64,000 nucleotides of DNA from Psoroptes ovis. Its lineage: Eukaryota; Arthropoda; Arachnida; Sarcoptiformes; Psoroptidae. This document shows positions 23,894 to 36,459 of this stretch, in pieces. The stretch spans positions 682,001 to 746,000 of the forward strand of contig PQWQ01000012.1 of assembly GCA_002943765.1 (NCBI GenBank). Direction: 5' to 3'. The position numbers were made by a program, and so were the translations under genes. The number at the start of each line of letters is the position of its first letter. Positions within the stretch are counted from its first letter, which is position 1. The notes under the pieces are model-generated. The model had not been told where the DNA came from. It saw nothing but the letters and a program-made list of their open reading frames with translations, and made no database searches.

Positions 23894-24414
23894 TGGTTTT
23901 TATTCAGTTTTCTTTTCTTGTCTGGTGTTTGCCCAAAATGTTTTGAATGATAATGCTGGGACTTAAATGGTCATCAATTGATAAACATAGAAAAATCTCA
24001 ATATTTTTGTTTTAAAAGACTATTTAAACCGTTGTGGAATTCAAGTTAGCGAAAATTCAGTTTTGACGTGTACACGTCATTTTGCATCAACGGAAAGCCC
24101 AAACGATAATGAAAATGGTAACTTCAAATGAATATTCTGGATCTAAGAAGTATTTTTAAGCAATGATATTTTCACAACTGATTGACAACTAAATAATCTT
24201 TAATTATTAAAAAAATTGAGAGTTTGCGACTTAAAACGCAAGAGATATCGCGATAATTAACTTTTGACCCACTTTTTGGAACGGATGGGTCAAGAATTTG
24301 AGATGACCGTAATGGACTTTTTTTCATCTCTATCGACCAAGAATATGATGCGATAATTTTTTTTCCGATTTTCCGATAAAGGCGAAATGAGTCTATCTTA
24401 TTGCAGGATAGCCT
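23894..24414 (-). repeat. Right terminal inverted repeat of the TTAA transposon
   Basis: Inverse copy of 22407-22926, ending GCAGGATAGCCT next to TTAA. Confidence 0.8.
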
Positions 24415-24612
24415 TTAACCTATTGATTGAACTTGAGAAATAGCCTATGAAGTTGAGATACTTGAAATTTTTTTAAGAGGTTACGTTAACAATCAATTGA
24501 TAGCGGATCGATCATCTTTTTTTTCTACGCTTCACGTACGCTTGATCATTGTATCCATATCGAATTAGGTTATCGATTGTCCAATGAATTTTAATGTGAT
24601 CTATATTTCCGA

Positions 24613-26192
24613 TCATTTTTCTTTGGAAAACATTTTATATGCGATTAATAACATTTTTGAATAAATTAATAAAAACTGTATTTTTTAAAACAAAACAAAA
24701 AAAAATCAAATGATCATCTATTGATAATTCATTTGAAAAAAAAACAAACCTTTATAAAATTATTAATATTAAGTGATCCAAATTTACCATATCTAAAATT
24801 GTAGATATTTTTCGTATGGAAACGTTCATAATAATTACTTAATTTATATTTTAAACTAATTGACATTGAATTTGAATATCGCACTGAACGATTACTATTA
24901 ATTTGATTCTGATTATTATCATTATGATGATAACAATTCAAACCATTCATTGCAATTAAATGTGATAAACATCTTAAACCATGTTTATAATGAATATGTT
25001 TTGAATATTTAGTACAAATAAAATGTAGAAAAAATATTTCCATATATTGTTGTAATATTAAATGTGCATAGAATATTTGATGATATAATTCAATCGGATT
25101 ATTAGTGATAAATTTATGTAGAATTATTTCTACAACAAGCAGGTTGAATAGAAAATTCATGAATAAAAATATAACCAATATTCGTGAATATGTTTTAATT
25201 ATGTATTTATCAATAAATATGAATAATTTTCGATTAATTCTTAGATAATAATCTAAGAATCGATGATTTTGATTCAACTCTTTTGCATATGTTTCAATTG
25301 ATTTTTGATGATAAATATTTTTATAATACAGCACAATAATCTCCTGGAAACCAATGATAAAAATTGGTATCAACTCATTCATAATATTAAATATTATGCC
25401 ACATGAAAACATCAAAGAAAAAGATGAGAATGTTACAAATACTTTCATAATTGATATCAATAAATCTGTTGTTTCATTGAAATAATGATCGAAAAATTTC
25501 GATATAATATGGAATGAAATAAGCACAAATAATTGCTACAATTTTTGAAAGAATTTCACATTGGAAAAATAAATTTAAAATAAAATCAATAAAATTTTAT
25601 AATTATCAAAGTTAATAATGAAATAAAATACAATTTACATACTGAATGAGCACATCATAACATTTCTATGCCAAATGTAGTGTTTAAATTTTCCGAATAA
25701 ATGTTGACGAAAATCTATTCGATCGATTAATTGATATTTACGATTTGTATATCCTCGATTATGATGTTTGAATATTTCATAATTTAAATCATAATTTTGT
25801 TGTAACATTGTATTGATTAAAATCATATTAGCTTTATAATAAATTTTACAATTAAAAAATTTTATAAACATTTCAGCAATCAACACTAATAATGTTCCAA
25901 ATATCAGATTCAAATCTTTTGTTGTATCGATTTCCAATGAAAAATCATACAGCAAAATACGATATTCATAATTCATTGGCATCTTGAAAAAACAAAAACA
26001 TTGTATACTAACGAAGCGTAATAGTATTATTGAATATTTATAAATTATTCTGACTAAATTAAAATCCTTAAAACCATTGTTATTATAATGATCATCATCG
26101 ATTGATAAACCATTATAAAACCAACGAAGTTGATGAAAAAATTCATCAATTGATGGTATAAATAATTCTTTGATAATTCGTATAATCAACAT
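24613..26192 (-). pseudogene. R6: chemoreceptor copy with a 2-nt deletion near the start of exon 2
   Basis: Exons by homology: 26192-25643 (phase-1 donor GTATGT), 25535-24750 and 24675-24613. Exon 1 is open, 183 codons. After splicing, exon 2 reads IICAYFIPYYI and then shifts: around 25490-25515 it is two bases shorter than R5 (TATATCGAAA where R5 has TATATAACGAAA), and a TGA follows about nine codons later. From 25526 the correct frame is open to the end (FFDHYFNETTDLL ... YGKFGSLNINNFIK). Exon 3 reads FLLIYSKMLLIAYKMFSKEK. Without an alternative acceptor restoring phase the gene is broken; an assembly indel cannot be excluded. Confidence 0.6.
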
Positions 26193-27044
26193 TGCGAATC
26201 TAAAAAGATTAATGTTGAAAATAAAGCTAACGCTTTTATTTTCAAAAATTTCACCAGTAAAAATTCAATTTGTCGTAAAATGTGAATCAACAATGCGAAT
26301 GATATTTCTTTTTTTTTTTTATAGACGATTTATGAACGAATTTGAATACGCAATAATGCCAGAAAAAATGGTCGATTGATTCATGTTTGCGATCAATATT
26401 TAATGATTGTTCATGGAAAGGCAAAAAAAAAAAAAAAAATTGACGCAACGAAATACAATTTCATTAAGCAAATACAAATAATAAAAATCATTATCCATTC
26501 AATAATATGTGTTCATGTTATTTATCAAACTTTTGTCCTGAAATTTTCACTTTATTTTTTGTTTTCCATTGAATCAATAAATAAAATATTAAAGAAAAAA
26601 AACAGATCAAAATCATTAAAATGATCTGAAAATTTGGTGGTTTTCCCACCACCCTATCATCATCAAGACCAATCGTCTTCAAAAACATTTCAAGAAAAAA
26701 AAATCATCGAATGTGATAAATGACAAGTGGAATAAGTAAAGTAAATGAATTTTTTATTTTATTTACTTTTATAAAAATAAATAAATCGATTTAAATATAA
26801 TTTTTTTAAAAAATTAATTATTAATTTTGTCAAACGAAATGATTAAAAATTCGATCTACCAAATCGATGGTCGAAAATTCATTCATAGAATTCATAATTA
26901 GATTTAAATATTTGCTTGTGTTTTCATTGATAGCTAATCCGAAATATTCGTGTTTTCCACTAATGGCATTTTCATTGAATCTAAATTGAATTGAGTGATT
27001 GATTAATTAATGTGGAACCAATGGACTTGGATCAATATTTTCAC
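26193..27044. other. Intergenic spacer R6-R7
   Basis: AT-rich array flank with a duplicated block TTTTCCCACCACC...CATCATC at about 26640-26670 that recurs near 29290, 34390, 37580 and 43450. Short frames at 26170-26624 are flank homopolymer noise. No gene. Confidence 0.5.
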
Positions 27045-28736
27045 TCATTTTTCTTTGGTAATCATTTTATATGCGATTAATAAAACTTTTGAATATAATA
27101 ATAAAAACTATATTTTAATGAATGGATTTCAAAAACCAAAAAAAAATTATATTAATTCAAGTCGATTAATTAATTTATTATAAAATATAATATTAAAATC
27201 ATGAAAATATTTAAAATTAAACTCAAATTAAAATGAAAATCTATTCGAATCAAGCAACAAACCTTGACAAAATTATTGATATTAAGTGATCCAAATCTAC
27301 CATATCTGAAATTGTAAATATCTAATTTTTTTGTATGAAATGTTCATAATGATTGCATAATTTATATTTTAAATTAATTGTCATTGGTTGTGATGATTGC
27401 TCAGAATTATCACTATCATTTTGATTTTGATTATTATCATGAATATAATTGTTATGATGATAACGATTCATACCATTCAATGTAATTAAATGTGATAAAC
27501 ATCTTAAACCATATGGATGATGAATATGTTTTGAATAATTTGTACAAATAAAATGTAGAAAAAATAACTCCATATATTGTTGTAATATTACATGAATGAA
27601 ATATGCTTGATGATATAATTCAATTGAATCATTATTTATATATTTATCCAAAATAATTTCTATTACAAGTATATTGAATAAAAAATTTATCAATAAAAAT
27701 AATATCAATATTTGTGAATAGGTTTTAAATAAAAATTTATCGATGAATATAAATAATTTTCGATTAATAAATAGAAAGTAATTTAAAAATCTATGATTTT
27801 GATTCAATTTTTTTGCATATGTTTCAATTGATTTTTGATAATAAATATTTTTGTAATACAATACTAAAATCTCCTCAAAGCCAATAATAAAAATTGATAT
27901 CAACTCATTGAGAATATGATATAAAAAGCCACATGAAAACAATAAAAAAAATGATAAAGATGTTATGAATGTTTTCATTATTGATGTAAACAAATCTGTT
28001 GTTTCATTGAAATAATACTTATTATATTTTGTAATATAATAAGGAACGAAATAAGCGCATATTATCACTGTAATTTTTAAATAGAAAAATAAGTTCAAAA
28101 TATGATAAATGGAATTCATAATATTCATTAAACACATTCATAATTAAAAGCAACCGAAAATGGAAACATTTACATACCGTATAAGCACATCATAATATTT
28201 CTACGTATTATATAGTATTTAAATTTTCTAAATAAATGTTGACGAAAATCTATTTGATCGATTAATTGATATTTACGATACATTCGTCCACGGTTATGAT
28301 GCTTAAATATTTCATAATTTAAATCATAATTTGGATGTAATATTGTATTAATTAAAATCATGTTGGTTTCATAAAACGATTTGGAATTGAAAAATTTTCG
28401 AAACACTTCACCAATATTCAATATTATTATTGAAAATATTAAATTCACAACTTTTGTTGTACTAACTTCGAATGAAAAATCATAAAACAAAATACGATAT
28501 TCATCATTCATTGGCATTGTGTAGAAACAAAAACATTGAATACTAACAAAGCGTAATAATAACATAATATATTTATAAATCATTCGTATTGCGTTATAAT
28601 TATTGTAACGATTATTGTAATCATTATCAATGTCATTATCATAGATCCATAAACCATTATAAGACCATTTGAGTTGTTGAAAAAATTCATCGATTGATGG
28701 TATGAATAATTCTTTGACAATTCGTATCAATAACAT
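27045..28736 (-). pseudogene. R7: chemoreceptor copy with a 1-nt deletion near the end of exon 2
   Basis: Exons 28736-28178 (donor GTATGT), 28067-27263 and 27107-27045. Everything is open up to KLCNHYEHF near 27340. The expected GAACGTTTTCATAC is here GAACATTTCATAC, one T short, which changes frame and ends at a TAG five codons later. The downstream homology (DIYNFRYGRFGSLNINNF, donor GTTTGT, exon 3 FLLLYSKVLLIAYKMITKEK) remains in the shifted frame. The change is in a T run, so a base-calling error is a real alternative. If genuine, the protein loses TM7. Confidence 0.6.
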
Positions 28737-29655
28737 TGTGAATCAAAAATTAATCGCCGAAATTATTTATTTATTTTCCAAAATAAATTTTTCGATTGAA
28801 TTTAAAGTGAATTCGCCGTGAAGATTAGATCAACGATGATTTTGTTTTCAATGATTGATTTGAATCATAGAATTAAAACAGAATAACTTTTGTTTTCTTT
28901 GAAAATCCAAAACCATTGGATTCATTATCGAGAATGAAATAAGAATGTCCTGACATTGGAAAATTCTGATTTTTTTTTCGTTTCAACAATCATATGAATA
29001 TTTATGATGAATGAAACATGTAAACGCTCCGCAGACAAGTGCGTTGAATATTTCAAATTTTCAAATATTCTCCACTCAATACTCGATTTTTCCAAAAGAA
29101 AAAAAAAAATCAAAAGATCAAATCATCAAATTAGCATATAATTTGATTCGATTAATAATTGGTGCTCATTTGAAACTATGGTTTTAGAATAATTTTCTAC
29201 TTGATAATTGTTGCCATTGAAATAATGGTAAATAAACAAATCATAATCATCGAAAAAATGATGAATAAATTCATCAAAAATCTCTTAAACCCCAACCACT
29301 ACTACCATCATTATCCATTAATCATGGAAAACATTTTAAATCATCGAATGAAATTTAGGTGAATATTTTATTTGATTTCCTTTTTTTTATTTCATTTTAT
29401 TTTATTTCAGTAAAGATAAATTTAATTATAATAATCATGAAAATTTTAAATTATTTTTTTCAATCAAAATGAATGAAAATCGATTCGCCAAAATTATCAT
29501 TAAAATCTAAATTAGTTGACATAGAAAAAAAATCCATTCGTAGAATTTGAATTTTGATTTAAATGTCTGCATATCATTTCATTGATAGCGGAACGAGATA
29601 TTATTATTATTTTTCACTCATACGATCGACCAAGGACTGAGATTGATATTACCAT
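28737..29655. other. Intergenic spacer R7-R8
   Basis: AT-rich duplicated flank with no supported gene. The block near 29280-29340 (CCACTACTACC... AAAACATT) matches the corresponding block in the other spacers. Confidence 0.5.
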
Positions 29656-30600
29656 TCATTTTTCTTTGGTAATCATTTTATAAGCGATCAATAAAACTTT
29701 TGAATATAATAATAGAAACTATATTTTTGATATATGGATTTCAAAAAAAAAAAAAAATCAAAATTATATTAATTCAAGTCAATTAATTAATTTATTATAA
29801 AATCTTAAAAATACTTAATTTAAACTCTAATTAAAATGAAAATCTAATCAAGATACAAACCTTGACAAAATTATTAATATTAAGTGATCCAAATCTACCA
29901 TATCTGAAATTGTAAATATCTGATTTTTTTGTATGAAAACGTTCATAATGATTACATAATTTATATTTCAAATTAATTGTCATTAACTGTGATGATTGTT
30001 TTGAATTATAACTATTATTTAGATGCTGATTATTATTATGTTCGCTATGATGATAATAATTCAAACCATTCATTGCAATCAAATGTGATAAACATCTTAA
30101 ACCATATTGATGATGAATATGTTTTACATATTTGCTACAAACAAAATGTAGAAAAAATATTTCTAAATATTGTTGCAGTATTAAATGTATCAAAAATGCT
30201 ATATGAAATAATTCCAATGAATCATTATTCAAATATTTATGTAGAATTATTTTTATAAGAATTATGTTGAATAAAAAATTTATGAATAAAAATAATACCA
30301 ATATTCGTGAATATGATTTGAATAGAAATTTATCAATAAATAAAAATAATTTTTGATTAATTTTTAAAAAATAACCTAAAAATCTATGGTCTTGATCCAA
30401 CATTTTCACAAATTTTTCAATCGATTTTTGACGATAAATACTTTTATAATACAATACAATAATCTTCTCAAAGCCAACTATGAAAATTGGTATCAATTCA
30501 TTGAGAATATTATAAACGAAGCCACATGAAAACAATAAAAAAAATGATAAAGATGTTACAAATACTTTCATTATTGATATCAATCGATTGGTTGTTTCAT

Positions 30601-32371
30601 CGAAACCCACATTGGTATATCCCACAAAAATCATTGGACAACTTCTTTCGTCTAATTTGTTGGACATCATAGATTCATTGATTCGCCAATATGCCAGGCA
30701 TCCAAATATCTTCATATGATTATAACTGACTTTCTTTCGTGTAAACTTTTCATATGGGACAATCATAGACTTAGTCGGCCAGCGATTTACTAAATAGTTA
30801 GCGGTTTGAACTGCTAAAGACCAATATTCATCTGGTAACTTTGCATCTTTCAGCATGGTACGGGCACAATCCATGATGGTGCGGTTTCTTCTCTCTACTT
30901 TGCCGTTCTGCTGTGAAGCATTAGGCGTGGTGGTCAGAAATTTGACACCCTTCTTTCTCAAGTAAGTCTGCAACTGGTTATTAACGAATTCGCCCCCATT
31001 ATCGAATAAGAACTCTTTCAATTTGCGATTCGTTAGTTTCTCACTTTGTTCAATAAAATCGATTACCAGTTGAGACGCATCACTTTTCGATTTAATCGGA
31101 TAAACGGCACCATACGATGAGTTGTGTTCCACAATATTCAATATAAATCGATGACCATATGCTGACTCGGGCAGAGGACCAATCAAATCTGCACTCATTC
31201 TCTCCATAAAGCTGAACGTTTCTAATCGAGTCGGGTGCGAAGCACTTACACATTTTGACATACAGCACTCGTTGCATTTAAAATCTTTAATCTTCTTCAC
31301 TCGCAATATTCTTGACATTTTCTCTGTACCTGGATGCCCAAGACGTCTATGCCAAGGGATAACTTCAGAATCATTAATTTTAACATATGAATTTCCACAT
31401 CTGGGAGATGATGATTTTCTATCGTTGACATGCAAACAAACTAAGGCATTTCGCTCTGTTTCTTTATCAATAATATTGTTGTTAATTTCACTGTTTGCAG
31501 TTAATGCTTTTGCCATCGGCTTTCTGCTATTGTTGTTGTTGTTAACTCTGCAACGACATACTTTGGCCATGTGCCCTTGTTTACCACAGTTGTAACATAC
31601 AATATTCTTCAACCATCTTGCTTTATTATTATCACGACGATGTTCTCTCCTTGAATTAACATGCTGGTTTTCAGCTTTCAATGCTTGTTGTTCAATAATC
31701 TTATCACTATTTGGTTTATTTGAGCGCAATCTGCGTACCACTTTTCCATAATTTGGTATTGAATCATCCGATAATATTTCATTTTTCACTTTTTCATAAT
31801 CTGGTGGAAGCGATAACAACAATCTTCTAATCTTAATTTGTTCTGGCAAATCTAAACCTTCACGTTTCAACTCAGCACACTTTGAATCATATTTGCACAG
31901 ATAAATCTCTAAATCATCATTAAATTTCATTTTCATATCCAAAAGTTCATCAAATACTTCAGCCAATTTGTACTTAGATACGGATTCAAACCGATTTTTC
32001 AATTCTTCAATAATCTTACTAGGAATGTCAATGTCGTCGATCACATCTTGAATTTCAGGCGATACTAATCTCAAAATTCTATTTTTCAATTGTCTCAGTT
32101 GTGGCTTAACATTGTCGGTTACTTGATCGGATTTAATATTAAGAAATTCATCATAACCGCATGATTCGGCCCATCTAATAATCTGTTTGTACCAATTTTT
32201 GAAATTCTTGCCAGTAAACGTATCCACATCGGGATTGTTGAAAGTCTGGATCGACATCGTTCTCATAATACATTCCATAACTTGATTGCTTTGCAATTCG
32301 GTCGAAGCTTGCTGATCAGCCATTGCTCTCGTAATAACCATAAATCTATTTTGATACTTGTTGATAATCAA
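30601..32371 (-). pseudogene. copia gag-integrase reading frame, protease deleted
   Basis: The frame starts near 32371 (a further ATG follows at MADQQAS). The gag (UBN2/DUF4219-like) region spans about residues 30-210 (TFTGKNFKNWYKQIIRWAES ... LLSLPPDYEKV). A CX2CX4HX4C knuckle follows (CYNCGKQGHMAKVC, near 260), then a GAG-pre-integrase motif (WHRRLGHPGTEKM, near 340). The integrase core has acids at MSADLIGPLP, FDNGGEF and NGKVERRNRT. No aspartic protease DSG/DTG motif lies between the knuckle and WHRRLGHP, although it belongs there; about 130 residues seem deleted in frame. The frame continues without a stop into R8 exon 2 at about residue 589. Confidence 0.85.
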
Positions 32372-32560
32372 AAATCGGTGAACAATACTAAAACAAACAA
32401 AATCAGTAATTCACTTGAATCGAAATCAAAAATTCGCTGGAATCAATAGTCATAAAATCACTTAGATCAAAATTCATAAATTCGTCGCAATCGAGAAATC
32501 ATAAATTCACTTAATCATAAATTCGTTGGAATCAAAAATTAGCGGAGGCCTGTTAGAACC

Positions 32561-32578
32561 AACCACCTGATGCTACCA
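32561..32578 (-). promoter_or_regulatory. Putative primer-binding site of the copia fragment
   Basis: Directly after the LTR the minus strand reads TGGTAGCATCAGGTGGTT. The first 8 bases complement a tRNA 3' end TGCTACCA, as in initiator Met tRNA; further pairing is partial. Confidence 0.45.
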
Positions 32579-32790
32579 TGTTAGAGGTAAAATATCAAGT
32601 GAGTTTATTTAGAATATTTACAGGGTTTATATACAAATAATACAAGGTTAAATGTTAATGATAAAATATGATAAAGTCAGGTTGGATAAGATACGCAAAG
32701 TTAGGTTCGATAAGATTTTAAATTATCACGATGGGCGGGGCTTCATGGTCCCTTCACATATACCAGGACGCAATTAGCCACTCGCCAACA
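32579..32790 (-). repeat. 5' LTR of the copia fragment (about 212 bp)
   Basis: On the minus strand it starts TGTTGGCGAGTGG and ends CCTCTAACA, so TGTTG...TAACA termini. It contains a TATATAAA box and an AATAAA signal in the expected order. No second LTR is in the window for comparison. Confidence 0.75.
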
Positions 32791-33281
32791 TTTCATGATT
32801 TTTAGACTTTATCATGACATCCATATTTTTGATTTTCTCGTTGCCAATCGATATGATTGAATATTTCATAATTTAGATCATAATCATTGTTCACCATTGT
32901 ATTTATTAACATCATATTAGTTTTATAATAAATTTTATAATCAAAAAATTTTCGAATCATTCGAATAAATAATATTAATAATATTAAAAATATTGCATTA
33001 ATATCATGTGTTGTATTGATATCGGTTGAAAAATCATAAATTATAATACGATATTCCTTATTCAATAATATTGCATATAAACAAAAACATTGTAAACATC
33101 CAAAACGTAATAATATTATTACATATTTATAAATCATTTTAACTAAATTATAATCATTGTTATTATTATTATAATCATCATCATCATTGAATCGTAAACC
33201 ATCATAAAACCATTTGAGTTGATGAAAAAATTCATCAATTGATGGTACAAGTATTTCTTTAACAATTCTATTAATTAACAT

Positions 33282-34821
33282 TGTTAATTTGATAAATCTG
33301 AAGAATTAAATTTGTTAATTTTGAAAAATTTAATGAAAAATTTGATTGATCGATCAATAAAAAACGAGCGCAATCAACAATGAACGACATTTATTTTATA
33401 ATTTTAAATAATAAATATTATATTTTAAATTATCATTATACAAATGATAAATGATAATTTGAATTCATTCAAAAAACAATTGAAAATCTAATAACTAAAT
33501 CAAAACAATGGATTTGTTTATATTGAATGATCATTATGCAGTAAACGGTTAATGAAATGAAAAATTGAACAACATTTGATTGAGTAAATAATTACAATCA
33601 TTATTCACACGATATTATTTATGTGTGTTCATATTTCAGTAATACGACTAATGACGAGTTTACTTGTTTATTACTTTTATTCTTTTGTATAATGATCATG
33701 ATTTCAAAAAAACAATAAAATGAATAATTCACTGATTGTTGAATGATAATGAGCATGCGTGTGTTCCTTATAAGCATTATCAAAAAGGTTATCAAAAATG
33801 ACACTTATTATTAAAAAGTTTTTTTGGTTGATAATCACTGTGATTTATATCTTATGAATAATTAGTAAATATTTGTATATAAAAACTCTGGTTTTTTAAT
33901 AAATAAAACAAATGCCATTGTTATATTCTGTCTTTACTTCATCAGCGTTCCCATGAATATATGAAATTAGTATTTCATATAAATTAATTGATCAAAACAA
34001 ACAAACAAACAAACCAAAAACTTTGTTTTACCTTGTTGACTCTTGAAAAATCTTGAATCTTGAAAAAGAATCGATTTATTAAGAAGCAAAAATGTAAAAT
34101 ATTCTCATAATTTTAAAAAACTTTTAAATTCATATCTATTAACAATCAAATTTTAATTGATTGAATTGAATTTATTTTTTATATTTTGTCACCATACTCG
34201 AGACTCGAGTTTTTAAGCAACAAAAATGATTTATTAACTACAATCAAGTAATCGATAATTATAATGATAATTGGAGCTTGAAATCATAGTCTTTGACAAT
34301 GTTTAATTTGCTTTATGCCATTGAAACAATGAAAAAAAAAAAATCAAATCGGTACAAAATTATTGAAAAAATTATCAATAATTTTGATTTTCACCGACAC
34401 CACCACCAACACCAGCAGCAATCATTGAATACATTCAAAATCATCGAATTAAATCAATGATAAATGAAATTTTTGTGTATATTTCATTTTATTTCCTCTT
34501 TTTTTATTCATTTTTCATATTAAAAATAGATCAAATCAAATATTGTGATAAAAATAATTTGATATTAATTTTGTCAAACAAAATGATTGTAAATCGATTT
34601 ACCGGAATCGTAAACAATGATTGTGATCTATAAATATAAAATGATCCAAATAATTCATTCATAGAATTATAATTGGATTTGAATTTAAATGTCACATTCA
34701 TGAATATTTTTCCATCGAATAGCGTAGTGTATATTTCCTTTCACTTTTACCATATTCATTGATCATACGAAATGAATTAAGCGACGAATCGATGATCAAA
34801 GAATGGAATGAAAATTTTCAA
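33282..34821. other. Intergenic spacer R8-R9
   Basis: AT-rich DNA without a supported gene. The 34380-34450 block (CACCACCACCAACACCAGC...) is the spacer block shared among copies. Short frames such as 33804-33619 have no support. Confidence 0.5.
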
Positions 34822-36459
34822 TCATTTTTCTTTGGAAATCATTTTATATGCGATTAATATCATTTTTGAATATATTATTAGAAACTATAGTTTTTCATAT
34901 ATGGATTTTAGAGCAAAAGAAGAAAAATGAATTAATTGCAAAATTTGATGGTAAAATTGATTAGATATTAAAATAAAATTCAAATCATAAAACAAACCTT
35001 CATAAAATTATTAATATTAATTGATCCGAGTTTACCGTATTGAAAATTATAAATATTTTTCGTGTGAAAGCGTTCATAGTGGCAACATAATTTATATTTT
35101 AAATTAATTGTCATTGAATGTGAGCATTGTTTTAAATTTTTACTATTTTTTCGATTCTTATTATTATTATTGTTGTGATCATGAATATAATTGTTATGAT
35201 GATAACGATTCATACCATTCATTGCAATTAAATGTGATAAACATCTTGAACCATGTGGATTATGAATATGTTTTGAATATTTTGTACAAATAAAATGAAT
35301 AAAAAATATTTCCATATATTGTTGTAGTATTATATGAATATATAATACTTGATGATATAATTTAATTGCATCATTATTCAAATATTTATGTAAAATTATC
35401 TTTATAATTATAATATTGAAAAGAAAATTCATGAATAATAATAATATCAATATTTGTGAATATGTTTTGAATATGAACTTATCAATAAATATAAATAATT
35501 TTTGATTAATTCTAATCAAATAACTTGCGAATCCATGATTTTGATCCAACATTTTGACAAATTTTTCAATTGATTTTTGATGATAAATATTTTTATAATA
35601 CAATTTAATTATTTCCTCAAAACCAATGACAAAAATTGGTATCAACTCATTGAGAATTTCATATAAAAAGCCACATGAAAACAATAAAAAAAATGATAAA
35701 GATGTTATAGATACTTCCATTATTGATATCGATATATTTGTTGTTTCATTGAAAAAATAATCAATAGTTTTTGTTATATAATTAATGATGATATAAGAAC
35801 AAATTATCACTGTGATTTTCAAAAAATAAAAAAATTTGAAATTACGATCAGACGTGTGTTTCCATAATGAACATATGTAATTTACCATTTTACATACCGT
35901 ATAAACAGATCATTATGTTTCTACGTACAATATTATATTTAAATTTTCTAAATAAATGTCGACGAAAATCTATTTGATTGATTGATTGATACAATCTATG
36001 ATTTTTTCGTACTTTATTCGGTTTAAATATTTCATTATTCAAATCATAATCATTGTTTAACATTGTATTAATTAATGTCATATTAGTTTTATAAAAAATT
36101 TTATAATCAAAGAATTTTCGAAATATTTCACCAACTGATATCAATAATATCGAAAATATTAAATTAATATCATGTGCTGTATTGATTTCGATTGAAAAAT
36201 CATAAAACATTATACGATATTCTTTATCTCTTAATATTGTATACAAACAAAAACATTGTAAACAGCCAATACGAAATAATATTATTGAATATTCATAAAT
36301 CATTTTAACTAAATTATAACCCTTATAACCATTGTTGTTATCATTATCATAATCATCCTCATCTTGTACGGATAATCCATCATAAAACCAACGAAGATGA
36401 TGAAAAAATTCATCAATTGATGGAACAAGTATTTCTTTAACAATTCGTATTATTCGCAT
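34822..36459 (-). CDS. R9: putative seven-helix chemoreceptor, apparently intact
   Basis: Exons 36459-35898 (phase-1 donor GTATGT), 35809-34998 (acceptor CACAG, phase-0 donor GTTTGT) and 34884-34822 (TGA). Spliced length is 478 aa. N-terminus MRIIRIVKEILVPSIDEFF with an Asp/Asn-rich loop (DEDDYDNDNNNGY) before the first helix. Exon 2 has SIMEVSITSLSFFLLFSCGF, ELIPIFVIGFEEII, QQYMEIFFIHFICTKYSKH and a CCHYERFHTKNIYNF block. The last exon is FLIIYSKMILIAYKMISKEK. All splice phases agree with the other copies. This is the best full model of the second subfamily together with R5. Confidence 0.65.

Larger units (their letters stand above)
22407..24414 (+). mobile_element. DNA transposon with about 520-bp terminal inverted repeats (Kolobok-like)
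   Basis: 2008 bp bounded by TTAA on both sides (22403-22406 and 24415-24418). The termini AGGGTCTCCTGCAATAAG and, inverted, AGGCTATCCTGCAATAAG start inverted repeats that extend to 22926 on the left and 23894 on the right, with scattered mismatches in the outer 60 bp. TTAA duplications with TTAAAGG ends are the signature of the Kolobok superfamily (Xenopus T2 type). Only the C-terminal part of a transposase lies between the repeats, so this copy is probably non-autonomous. It sits between R5 and R6. Confidence 0.8.
30601..32790 (-). mobile_element. Ty1/copia retrotransposon fragment (5' LTR to integrase)
   Basis: Reading leftward: LTR (32790-32579), primer-binding site, leader, gag with zinc knuckle, GAG-pre-integrase and integrase core, then an abrupt end at 30601 inside the region after the integrase core. 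Reverse transcriptase, RNase H and the 3' LTR are absent. No target-site duplication can be defined. The LTR is preceded by about 28 bp of unrelated sequence before R8 exon 1, so the fragment probably arrived by rearrangement together with flanking DNA rather than by simple insertion. Confidence 0.85.
29656..33281 (-). pseudogene. R8: chemoreceptor copy split by a copia fragment
   Basis: Exon 1 survives at 33281-32819, ending after KYG, about 31 codons before its normal donor. Exon 2 survives from about 30600 (ETTNRLISIMKVF) to 29861, with donor GTTTGT. Exon 3 is 29718-29656 (FLLLYSKVLLIAYKMITKEK). Missing are the end of exon 1, intron 1 and roughly the first 30 codons of exon 2. The gap is filled by an LTR-gag-integrase fragment of a Ty1/copia element in the same orientation. 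The join to exon 2 keeps one frame open, so a chimeric frame of 846 codons exists, but it is not a normal receptor gene. Confidence 0.75.
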
